Below, in pieces: positions 57,300 through 64,000 of a stretch of 64,000 nt of DNA. The notes under the pieces were generated by a model, which had not been told where the DNA came from, made no database searches, and saw only the letters and a list, made by a program, of their open reading frames with translations. Position numbers and translations under genes: made by a program. Within the stretch, counting starts at the first letter, position 1; each line of letters begins with the position of its first letter. Source of the stretch: Micromonospora cathayae. Lineage in GTDB: Bacteria; Actinomycetota; Actinomycetes; Mycobacteriales; Micromonosporaceae. The DNA is taken from NCBI RefSeq assembly GCF_028993575.1, contig NZ_CP118615.1:3410001-3474000 (forward strand). The letters run 5' to 3'.

Positions 57300-58112
57300 A
57301 TGGACGTCGTTCTCTACGAGTTCCTGATCGATGTGCCCCGGGCGGCTGCCATCTGGTCCGCCCTGCTCCTGCTCGCCCTGACCGTGCTGACCGTCCTGGT
57401 GGCCCGCCCCGAACGGGAACCCACCCCGGCCGCACCCTCACCCCTTCCGGCCGGCCCGGACGCGGCGGCCGGTGGGCCCGCCGGCCCGGAGGCGGCGGCC
57501 GGTGATCCGGTCGGGCCGGATCTGGCGGACCTGCGCCGGTACGCCGAGGAGGTGGCCGTGGCGGCGGCCGGTGCGGCGCAGACGGCGCGTCGTCGCCGGG
57601 CGGACTGGCTGACCGCTCAGGAAGAGGTGGAGACGGCCTGGCAGGCGTACGACGAGGCGGAGAGCGCCGCCCGTCGGTTCGCCGGTGCCGCCGCCCTGCC
57701 CCTCCTGGCCACCCCGCACACCCCTGCCGAGTACGCGGCCCGGGAACGTTACCTGCACCGGGCCGCGATGGCGGCGTACTGGCGGGGTGACCTGTCGGTG
57801 CGGCAACTCAGCGACGTCTTCGCCCGGCGGCACGGCTGGGATCCGCGGTTGCACCCGGTGGTCCAGGAGGCCGTGCTGCACCGGGTGGTCCGTGACCTGC
57901 GTCGGGCGGACTACCGGGTGGCCGCCGAGCGGGAGCGGGTGGCCTGGCAGGACGCCGAGGTGGCGGCCACTGCGGCGCGCAGCCTGGCCGAGGAGGCGTA
58001 CGTGGCCGCGGAGCGCCTGCGGGCGGCGGTCCGTCCGGTGCCGGTGGCGACGCGGCGGATGACCGGCACGGTCCGCACCGTCACCCGCTGGCGTCCGGCC
58101 CGGGTGGGCTGA
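57300..58112 (+). CDS. Membrane-anchored coiled-coil hypothetical protein
   Basis: A 270-residue protein. It starts MDVVLYEFLIDVPRAAAIWS with one hydrophobic helix (~15-33), then a Pro/Ala/Gly-rich linker (~38-75), then a long Ala/Glu/Arg-rich helical region likely to be a coiled coil (~75-255). YLHRAAMAAYWRGDLSVRQL and HGWDPRLHPVVQEAVLHRVV are the only distinctive blocks. ATG 57300 follows GTGAGGTG. I do not recognise a family beyond similar actinobacterial hypotheticals. It may belong to the same transcript as the repeat protein 147 bp upstream. Confidence 0.65.
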   Translation: MDVVLYEFLIDVPRAAAIWSALLLLALTVLTVLVARPEREPTPAAPSPLPAGPDAAAGGPAGPEAAAGDPVGPDLADLRRYAEEVAVAAAGAAQTARRRRADWLTAQEEVETAWQAYDEAESAARRFAGAAALPLLATPHTPAEYAARERYLHRAAMAAYWRGDLSVRQLSDVFARRHGWDPRLHPVVQEAVLHRVVRDLRRADYRVAAERERVAWQDAEVAATAARSLAEEAYVAAERLRAAVRPVPVATRRMTGTVRTVTRWRPARVG

Positions 58113-58364
58113 ACACCTGCCCCGGTGGCCCGGGAACCTGGTCGCGTGACCGGATCGTGACATGATCCGGGCGGCCGTCGGGCCGGTGGGGTCTTCGGGG
58201 TCGGTTGTCCGGTCTGGGGCCACCCGGCCCGGACCGATTCCGCCGACAAACGACCGGTTCTCGCCCGACGATTCCCCGGTAACTGGTCGTCCCATTGAGC
58301 GACGACAGTTCGACAACGTGCCGCGCTGACCGGCTCGGGATGATGTTCTGGCTGCTCAGCAGGG

Positions 58365-58393
58365 TTGGCAGTGGAGTGCTCAATCAGTAATGT
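58365..58393 (+). promoter_or_regulatory. Promoter of the riboswitch transcript
   Basis: TTGGCA (58365-58370), 17-bp spacer, TAATGT (58388-58393). It would start transcription near 58400, just ahead of the riboswitch. Confidence 0.65.
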
Positions 58394-58407
58394 CGGCCCG
58401 TCTGGTG

Positions 58408-58578
58408 CGGTAGTCGATCGCAGAGGGCGAGGCCGCGCCGACCCGCCGAATCGTGAAGTACGAACCGGGGACCCACCTGTACGTCCGGGGTGAATCCGTG
58501 GGCATCGTCCCGCGGTAGGGCGACCTTTCCCGCCCGAATCCGTCAGCTAACCCGGTAGGCGGTCGAGGAATGGAGTCG
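58408..58578 (+). ncRNA. c-di-AMP riboswitch (ydaO/yuaA type)
   Basis: The conserved pieces occur in the expected order: GCCGAATCGTG, ACCGGGGACCCACC, CGGGGTGAATCCGTGGGC, TAGGGCGACCTTTCCCGCCC, GAATCCGTCAGCTAACCCGG, TAGGCGG and AGGAATGGAGTC. This is the actinobacterial form of the motif that binds cyclic di-AMP and usually turns off genes for cell-wall lysis enzymes and osmotic control. Boundaries are approximate. The next gene, 220 bp downstream, encodes an exported peptidase. Confidence 0.88.
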
Positions 58579-58801
58579 TTCGTGCCGTACCGCCCCGCCC
58601 CCCGGTACCTCCACGGTGCCGCGCTGCCACCGGCCACCCGCGTGGGACACCCGCGCTGATCCCGGCGTCCGCGCCAGGTGGCTGACCCAGCCGTCGCCCG
58701 AGCGGTCGCCGTCCCCGGCTGAGCCGGCCGGACTCCTGACGCGCGGTCTGATCCGCGTGCCGGTGCGCCGCTCTCCACCCCCGTACCGTGGAGGACCCCC
58801 C

Positions 58802-59650
58802 GTGAAGAAACCGATCAAGTTGCTGTCCCGCCGTTCCCGGCAGGTCGCCCTCTCGGCGGCGGTGCTGGTGGCGGCGTCCACCGCCGGTGTCCTGGTGGCC
58901 CGCCCCGACGACCCGGCCCGGCCGGACACCACCGCCGCCAGCGTCGCCGAACTGAGCCGGTCGGCCGCCGCCTCGCGGGCCCAGGAACGCCTCCCGGCCG
59001 CGCCGGCCAGCCCGTCGGTCAGCCCGTCCACCGCCGGCAGCACGCCGTCGGCCGGCGCGCCGGCCGCGTCCCCCGCCGCGCCACGGACCACCACGGCACC
59101 GGACCCGGACCTGTCGGCCAGCCCGACCCCCGCCCGCCCGCCGGCCACCAAGGTGCTCGACATCGAGTACCAGGAGCAGAGCACCTACTACTACTGTGGG
59201 CCGGCGGCCACCCGGATCGCGTTGACCGCCCGGGGGATCGTCCGCAGCCAGGACGACCTCGCCCGGCGGCTGAACACCACCGAGTTCGGCACCAACTCCG
59301 CCGAGGACACCACCCGGGTGATGAACGACCTGGTCGGGCGGGACGTCTACCAGACCCGCATGATCCCCGGTTCGGCGGCCACGGCGGCCCAGACGGACCG
59401 GCTCCGCGCCGACGTGGTCGAGACCGTGGGCAGCGGGTACGCGGTGGTGGTGAACGTCGCCGGCACGGCCACCGACGTCGCCGGCGGCTGGCACTCCTTC
59501 CCCGGCGGTCACTACGTGGCCGTGGTCGGCTACCGCGACGGCGGCCGGACCGTCAAGATCGCCGACTCGGCGAGCGCCGCCACCAGCTCGTACTGGATGA
59601 GCATCGACGCGGTGGCGGACTGGGTCGCCACCCGCGGCTACTCCGCCTGA
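58802..59650 (+). CDS. Exported papain-like (C39-type) peptidase
   Basis: A 282-residue protein. A hydrophobic signal/anchor lies at ~13-36 (QVALSAAVLVAASTAGVLVA), then a ~90-residue Pro/Ala/Ser/Thr-rich linker. From ~118 there is a C39-like cysteine-peptidase domain with Cys132 (YYYCGPAATRIAL), His237 (GGHYVAVVGY) and Asp in KIADSASA. GTG 58802 follows GGAGG by 7 bases. The domain probably cuts peptides at the cell surface, perhaps in cell-wall turnover. The c-di-AMP riboswitch upstream should repress it when c-di-AMP is high, as inferred from related systems. Confidence 0.82.
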   Translation: MKKPIKLLSRRSRQVALSAAVLVAASTAGVLVARPDDPARPDTTAASVAELSRSAAASRAQERLPAAPASPSVSPSTAGSTPSAGAPAASPAAPRTTTAPDPDLSASPTPARPPATKVLDIEYQEQSTYYYCGPAATRIALTARGIVRSQDDLARRLNTTEFGTNSAEDTTRVMNDLVGRDVYQTRMIPGSAATAAQTDRLRADVVETVGSGYAVVVNVAGTATDVAGGWHSFPGGHYVAVVGYRDGGRTVKIADSASAATSSYWMSIDAVADWVATRGYSA

Positions 59651-59797
59651 TCCGCGCACGACGATCCCGCCCTCGGCTCCTGCGGCCGCCGGGCACCGAC
59701 ACCCGACCGGTGCCCGGCGGCACCCCGCTGCGGTCGTACCGTCGGTAGCGCCCCGCCGGGGTCGTAGCCGTGGGCGGGGGCGCTGGCGTCGGCCGCC

Positions 59798-59803
59798 TAC
59801 ACT
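59798..59803 (+). promoter_or_regulatory. -10 box TACACT, leaderless type
   Basis: It lies seven bases before ATG 59811; no ribosome-binding site is present there. Confidence 0.5.
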
Positions 59804-59810
59804 GCCCGCC

Positions 59811-60155
59811 ATGCCCGCCGACCGACCGGACAGCGCCGGCCGCGAACGCTTCGCCGGGGTACGCGGGGTCGTGTCGCGGCATCGTGCCCCCATCCTGCGT
59901 ACCCTCGCCGGGCTGGCCCTCGGGCTGGCGGCGCTGTTCCATGTCGTCGGTGACGGGGTTCCGCCCAGCCCGGACCCGGGATGGCGGGGCTGGGCCGTCG
60001 ACCACCTGCACACCCTGGTCTGGCTGGTGCTGGCCGTCGCCTGCTGGCTCGCCGCGTCCCCCCGGCCGGCGGGACGTCGGTGGGCGTCCCGGGTCAGCCT
60101 GCTCGCGTTGGCGCTGTACGTGACGTTCCGACTGGTCCTGCACGGGGTGGTCTGA
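59811..60155 (+). CDS. Small membrane hypothetical protein
   Basis: A 114-residue protein with three hydrophobic segments (near residues 29-46, 66-82 and 93-112): ILRTLAGLALGLAALFHVVG, TLVWLVLAVACWLAAS and RVSLLALALYVTFRLVLHGV. A basic N-terminus (RHRAPILR) suggests it starts inside the cell. I do not recognise a family. The start is supported by a TACACT box seven bases upstream. It ends convergently with the polymerase-like gene, 117 bp away. Confidence 0.6.
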   Translation: MPADRPDSAGRERFAGVRGVVSRHRAPILRTLAGLALGLAALFHVVGDGVPPSPDPGWRGWAVDHLHTLVWLVLAVACWLAASPRPAGRRWASRVSLLALALYVTFRLVLHGVV

Positions 60156-60165
60156 GAGCAGGCCC

Positions 60166-60213
60166 ACCGGACGCGGCCCACCATAGGCGCGGGTCGACCG
60201 GACGCGGCCCACC
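60166..60213. repeat. 17-bp direct repeat with 31-bp period
   Basis: ACCGGACGCGGCCCACC occurs at 60166-60182 and 60197-60213. GCGGGTC (60189-60195) and GACCCGC (60216-60222) form a hairpin around the second copy that may end transcription. Confidence 0.8.
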
Positions 60214-60272
60214 GTGACCCGCGGGCCCATCGTGGGTGAGGGCCGGTCGGGGGTGCGGCCGGTCGGTGGTCG

Positions 60273-61964
60273 TCAGTGCGTGGGGGCGGCGACCGGGCCG
60301 GTGGGCTGCTCCGGGACGGTGGGTGACGCCGTCAGGTGCGCCCGCGCCGCCGACAGGAACCCCTCGGCGTACGACTCGACCGGGAAGTCACCGAGGTAGT
60401 GCGTCCGCATCGCCCACCGCGCCCCGGCCAGCGGGTCGGTGCCGAGCAGCCGGTCCAGTACCTCGTCCACGTCGGCCAGGTCCCGCCGCAGCACGTAACC
60501 GGAGCGGGCCAGCGGGAACCGCTCGGTGAACCGGTCGCCGTCGGCGCCCATGTCGGTCACCGCGTACGGCTTGCCGGAGTAGAGGTAGTCGGAGATCACT
60601 CCGGACACGTCGGAGACCAGCGCGTCGGAGCGGTTGACGCAGTCGACCAGGCTCATCGCCCGGCTGGCGTCGGCCCCCCAGACGTGCTGCCGTCCGGTGC
60701 GGGACCGGTCCGCGGCGAGCAGTTCCTCCACCCGGGCGAGCTGCCGGGCCGACTCCGGGTTCTGCGCGGTGTACGGGTGGGCCCGCAGGATCACCGTCGC
60801 GCCCCGGGCCAGCAGCCGGTCGACCAGCGTCGCGGCCACCGGCAGCGAGCAGTAGTCGGCGTCGGCGTGGTGCCCGGTCCAGGTGGGGGTGTAGAGGACG
60901 GTCGGGTTCGCCGGCAGGGTCAGTGGCGGGCGACGTACCTCGATCGCCTCCACCTGGGGGCGGCCGACGATGACGAACTTCTCCGCCGGGATCTGCACCC
61001 CGGCGCGGGCGTACCGGTCGATGGCGGCCTGACCGGCGACGAAGTTCCGGTCGAAGATGGCGGTGACCGGGTTGGCGCTGGGGGCCTTGTCGCTGTCGCC
61101 GTGGTGGATCTGGATGTGGGTGAGCTGGGTGAACCGGATGCAGTGCGCGTTCTTCGCGCCGTGGTTGACGTAGAACGCCACCTTCAGGCTCGGCACCAGC
61201 GTCTCGTCCATCGCCTTGAGGGTCGGGCAGTACACCACCGGGGCGGTGGTGGCCGCCGCGATCGGGGCCAGGAACTCCGGCTCGCGCAGCAGCACCAGGA
61301 ACGGCCGGCCGATCCGCTCCAGGTAGGGCAGCCACATGGTGACCTGGTACTCGGAGCCGGGCGGGGCGGAGAAGTAGAGCAGGAACTCCGGCTGGTGCCG
61401 GCGCAGCGCGCGGGCCACCGGGCTGTTGGCCGCCGTCGACGGGCGGAACCGCCGACCGGCCAGGCGCGTCCCGACCAGCCCGGCGAGGCCGCCGACCAGC
61501 AGGCTGACCAGCAGGGCGTACCAGCTGGGCAGGGCCAGCAGCGCACCGAGCGCGACCGCGCCGAGCAGCACCGGGATGGCGGTGCCGACGTGTGCGGTGG
61601 TCAGCCCGGTGCGGACCGGCAGGTTGGCGGTCCGGATCTCCAGCCCGCCGGCGACGCGCAGCGGCCCGTCCAGCAGCACCAGGGCCAGCAGCACCAGTCC
61701 GGCGGCGGCCAGCGCCGGGTCGAAGCCGGCGTCCAGGCGGCGGGTGTACCCGATCAGGACGCCCGCCGCGACCAGCACGGACTCGGCGGCGAGGTCCGCG
61801 TCCGGGCGGACCCGGCGCTCCCACGCCCCGGCGGCCAGGGCGGCGACCGCCAGCAGCAGCCCCGGCACGGTCGCGCCGGTCAGCAGCAGGACGAGGAACG
61901 CCAGCACCGCCAGGCCCACGGTGAGGCCCCGGGCGAGCAGTTTCCGGACCAGGGTGCCACGCAT
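60273..61964 (-). CDS. CDP-glycerol glycerophosphotransferase-like (TagF-type) protein
   Basis: A 563-residue protein. The first ~175 residues are hydrophobic with several membrane segments. From ~185 to ~540 there is a GT-B-type TagF/TarF-like domain: YVNHGAKNAHCIRFTQLTHI, IQIHHGDSDKAPS, VLYTPTWTGHHADADY and DALVSDVSGVISDYLYSGKP. These enzymes polymerise glycerol- or ribitol-phosphate on a lipid at the membrane. The TarIJ-like gene 33 bp upstream in the same direction and the exporter ATPase further on fit a teichoic-acid-like polymer pathway. ATG 61964 is used. Confidence 0.85.
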   Translation of the reverse strand: MRGTLVRKLLARGLTVGLAVLAFLVLLLTGATVPGLLLAVAALAAGAWERRVRPDADLAAESVLVAAGVLIGYTRRLDAGFDPALAAAGLVLLALVLLDGPLRVAGGLEIRTANLPVRTGLTTAHVGTAIPVLLGAVALGALLALPSWYALLVSLLVGGLAGLVGTRLAGRRFRPSTAANSPVARALRRHQPEFLLYFSAPPGSEYQVTMWLPYLERIGRPFLVLLREPEFLAPIAAATTAPVVYCPTLKAMDETLVPSLKVAFYVNHGAKNAHCIRFTQLTHIQIHHGDSDKAPSANPVTAIFDRNFVAGQAAIDRYARAGVQIPAEKFVIVGRPQVEAIEVRRPPLTLPANPTVLYTPTWTGHHADADYCSLPVAATLVDRLLARGATVILRAHPYTAQNPESARQLARVEELLAADRSRTGRQHVWGADASRAMSLVDCVNRSDALVSDVSGVISDYLYSGKPYAVTDMGADGDRFTERFPLARSGYVLRRDLADVDEVLDRLLGTDPLAGARWAMRTHYLGDFPVESYAEGFLSAARAHLTASPTVPEQPTGPVAAPTH

Positions 61965-61997
61965 GTCGCCGACGTCTCCTGACTGGTGCGGGTGGGT

Positions 61998-63512
61998 TCA
62001 GTTGGTGGCCGGCAGACCGGCACGGTCCGGGCCGGGCTGGGTCGGCAGCACCGGTTCGTCGGCCGTCGCCGGGACCGCCTGACCGCCGGACCGGCGGACG
62101 TCGATCACCTGGCCGGTGAGGTCGGAGAGGAGCACGTCCAGCGAGGCGCGGGCCACCGTCTCCGCCGCGAGCAGGGTGTGTTCGGGTTCCGCGCCGAACG
62201 CCCGGGTACGCATCGGGGTGGCGGTGCGTTCCGGGTTGACGCAGTTGACCCGGACGCCGAACTCGGCCCACTCGTCGGCGAGCGCCTGGGTGAGGTTGAC
62301 CAGCGCGGCCTTGGTCGCCGAGTAGAGCGCGTACCGGGCCCGCCCCCGGGTGTACGAGCTGGAGGTGTAGAGCAGCAGCTGACCCTTGGTCTGTTGCAGG
62401 TACGGCAGCGCGTACCGGGCCACGGTCACCGGCCCGACGAAGTTGACCTGGAGCAGCCGGTCGATGGTGGCCTCGTCCATCTCGGCCAGCGCGCCCTTCT
62501 CCAGGATGCCGGCGGTCACCACCACGTGGTCGATCCGGCCGGTGGCCTCGTACGCGGCGGTCAGCGCGGCCCGCACGTCGGCGTCGCGTTCCACGTGGGT
62601 GCCGGTGGTGGAGCGGCTGACCGGGAAGACCTGTGCGCCGTGCCGGCGGGCCAGCTCGGTCAGCTCGTGCCCGATGCCGTAGCTGCCGCCGAAGACGACC
62701 ATGGTCCGGCCGGTGAGTTCCTCGGTGTAGCGGGCCTCGTCGACCAGCCGGGGGACGCGGGCGGCGGCGAGCTGGAACAGCTTGTCGACCAGGTGCACGT
62801 CGACCGGGTGGGTGACCTTGATGTTCTCGTCCGCGCCGTCGATCACCTTGATCGGTACGTCCGGCAGGTAGCGCAACACCACCCCGCAGTCGTCGGTGGC
62901 GGCGAAGTGCGGGTCGTCGGCGGCGAGCCGGTACGCCTGCCGGATGGTGGGGGAGCGGAACGCCTGCGGGGTCTGGCCGCGCCGCAGCCGGGACCGGACC
63001 GGGATGCCGGTGATGCAGTCGTCGTCGTCGACCTCGACGATGGTGTCGGCCGAGGGGATCGCCACGTCCACCGCCGCGTACGTCCAGAGCGCGTTCACGC
63101 ACTCCCGGACGATCCGCCCGCTGACCAGGGGCCGGACCGCGTCGTGGAAGAGGACGTTGCAGTCGTCCGGGCCGATCAGGTCCAGCGCCAGCCGGGTGGT
63201 GTCGCTGCGGGTGTCGCCGCCGGCGACGACCCGGCGGACCTTGCGGAAGCCGGCGGCGTCGAGGATGCGCCGGGCGTCGTCGACGTACCCCGGGGCCATC
63301 AGCACGAGGATGTCGTCGATCTCGGGGGCCGCCTCGAACACCGCCACGGTGTGCTCGATGATCGGCTTACCGGCGATCTTGACGAGCTGTTTGGGGATGC
63401 CCAGGCCGACCCGGGAGCCTGTCCCGCCGGCCAGCACCACCGCCACCGTCCGCGCGGGCCGCCACGGTGCCTCCGTCGCGGTGCCGGATCCGGTCGGGTG
63501 GTCCTGCGTCAT
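61998..63512 (-). CDS. IspD-like cytidylyltransferase fused to SDR reductase (CDP-ribitol type)
   Basis: A 504-residue fusion. Residues ~20-250 are an IspD/TarI-like nucleotidyltransferase (VVLAGGTGSRVGLGIPKQLV, FHDAVRPLVS). Residues ~268-490 are a short-chain dehydrogenase (MVVFGGSYGIGHELTELARR, and the catalytic YALYSATK). This arrangement matches Haemophilus Bcs1, which reduces ribulose 5-phosphate and makes CDP-ribitol. It would provide the activated alditol for the TagF-like polymerase downstream. A long hairpin separates it from the ABC ATPase gene. Confidence 0.85.
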   Translation of the reverse strand: MTQDHPTGSGTATEAPWRPARTVAVVLAGGTGSRVGLGIPKQLVKIAGKPIIEHTVAVFEAAPEIDDILVLMAPGYVDDARRILDAAGFRKVRRVVAGGDTRSDTTRLALDLIGPDDCNVLFHDAVRPLVSGRIVRECVNALWTYAAVDVAIPSADTIVEVDDDDCITGIPVRSRLRRGQTPQAFRSPTIRQAYRLAADDPHFAATDDCGVVLRYLPDVPIKVIDGADENIKVTHPVDVHLVDKLFQLAAARVPRLVDEARYTEELTGRTMVVFGGSYGIGHELTELARRHGAQVFPVSRSTTGTHVERDADVRAALTAAYEATGRIDHVVVTAGILEKGALAEMDEATIDRLLQVNFVGPVTVARYALPYLQQTKGQLLLYTSSSYTRGRARYALYSATKAALVNLTQALADEWAEFGVRVNCVNPERTATPMRTRAFGAEPEHTLLAAETVARASLDVLLSDLTGQVIDVRRSGGQAVPATADEPVLPTQPGPDRAGLPATN

Positions 63513-63613
63513 GGTCGATCCTCACTGATCCACGTCTGGTGCTGCGGTACGGCTGGCTCCGGCGTCCGGCTGCGGCGTCCGCCGGGGTGGGGCGTCGGTA
63601 CGGCCCGCGACGA

Positions 63614-63662
63614 CCAGTGGGCGTCCGACCGGCCACGCGGTGACCGGTCGGACGCCCACTGG
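63614..63662. terminator. Strong hairpin, 19-bp perfect stem
   Basis: Arms 63614-63632 and 63644-63662 are exact complements around an 11-base loop. It lies 7 bp after the end of the ABC ATPase gene, so it probably terminates that transcript before the IspD-like/SDR gene. Confidence 0.75.
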
Positions 63663-63669
63663 CGGTGCG

Positions 63670-64000
63670 TCAGCGGCCGGCCATGTAGTCCTCGTACGCC
63701 CGGGTCACCTCGTCGGTGGGGCCGTCCATCCGGATCACCCCGGACTCCAGCCAGATCGACCGCTCGCAGGTGTCCCGGATCGAGCCGATCGAGTGGCTGA
63801 CCAGGAAGACGGTACCCGCGTCGGCGCGCAACTGGCGGATGCGCTGTTCGCTGCGGCGGCGGAACCGGGTGTCACCGGTGGCCAGCGCCTCGTCGATCAG
63901 CAGCACGTCGTGCTTCTTCGCGGCGGAGATGGAGAACCGCAGCCGGGCCTGCATGCCGGAGGAGTAGGTCCGCATCGGCAGCGAGGCGAAGTCGTCCCGG
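63670..64000 (-). CDS. ABC exporter ATPase, polysaccharide/teichoic acid type (5' end outside window)
   Basis: The C-terminal ~110 residues of an ABC ATPase. The frame is open at the right edge. The signature motif region is MRTYSSGMQARLRFSIS, Walker B is DVLLIDEALATGD, and the switch His is in VFLVSHSIGS. TYSSGM and the short length after the H-loop are typical of TagH/Wzt/RfbE exporters of teichoic acids and O-antigen-like polymers. With the two genes downstream it suggests an exported phosphopolymer. Confidence 0.85.
   Translation of the reverse strand, partial: RDDFASLPMRTYSSGMQARLRFSISAAKKHDVLLIDEALATGDTRFRRRSEQRIRQLRADAGTVFLVSHSIGSIRDTCERSIWLESGVIRMDGPTDEVTRAYEDYMAGR

Larger units (their letters stand above)
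58113..58801. other. Long intergenic region with riboswitch, 689 bp
   Basis: It holds a 7-bp inverted repeat CCGGATC/GATCCGG (58150-58170), a promoter, a c-di-AMP riboswitch, and a ~220-base leader including a possible 29-codon frame (58570-58659). The hairpin GTACCG/CGGTAC near 58585-58608 may be the expression platform. Confidence 0.7.

Noticed and set aside
58570..58659. 29-codon frame after the riboswitch as a firm gene
   Set aside because: It has a start codon but its ATG is part of the conserved riboswitch 3' end and there is no independent support; kept only as a note.
60388..63102. 904-codon frame overlapping the TagF-like and IspD-like genes in another frame
   Set aside because: It is out of frame with two well-identified proteins and rich in Arg/Gly/Pro, so it is not coding.

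Overview
The window looks like a chromosomal segment of a high-GC actinobacterium, most likely of the family Micromonosporaceae (Micromonospora or a close relative). This is inferred from the very high GC content, G/C-ending codons, many GTG/TTG starts, Tat-exported proteins, and an apparent habit of leaderless promoters in which a TANNNT box sits 6 to 8 bases before the start codon. No rRNA, tRNA, CRISPR array or insertion sequence was recognised.

Bases 1-17.4 kb: after the end of a methionine aminopeptidase gene comes a two-armed carbohydrate locus. The leftward arm (570-8123, six overlapping genes) encodes an RpiR-type regulator fused to an alpha/beta hydrolase, an unknown helical-barrel protein, an RraA-like protein, an aldo/keto reductase, a GH63-like glycosidase and a lactonase-like amidohydrolase. 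The rightward arm (8279-17437, seven genes) encodes two ABC sugar permeases, a Tat/lipoprotein binding protein, an FGGY-like kinase, an HpcH/HpaI aldolase, a sialidase-fold protein and an exported beta-helix protein. Together they suggest uptake and oxidative breakdown of a sugar, perhaps a deoxy-sugar, released from a polysaccharide. A sugar-acid dehydratase and the transporter ATPase are absent from the window. Two near-identical 16-bp repeats lie between the arms, one of them over the regulator's -35 box.

17.5-45 kb: mostly unlinked housekeeping and accessory genes. These include a secreted S8 protease, a SulP anion transporter, a BASS-type transporter, an NMNAT-like/methyltransferase fusion, a DUF1800/DUF1501 pair, small regulators and enzymes, an MFS exporter, a PemK-like protein, a 2H phosphoesterase, an alcohol dehydrogenase, a glycogen-debranching-like enzyme, a CYP152-like P450 and a glycosyltransferase. 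At 44.3-45.2 kb an intact NsrR-like nitric-oxide sensor stands beside an internally deleted flavohemoglobin pseudogene.

45-64 kb: a secreted SGNH esterase, then a topoisomerase IV-like pair whose A subunit carries a 429-residue intein at the catalytic tyrosine. Next come a nucleobase permease, an AlkB-like dioxygenase, an acyltransferase, a repeat-bearing membrane protein and a c-di-AMP (ydaO/yuaA) riboswitch ahead of an exported papain-like peptidase. The right edge holds the start of a teichoic-acid-like locus: a TagF-like polymerase, an IspD-like/SDR fusion and part of an ABC exporter ATPase.
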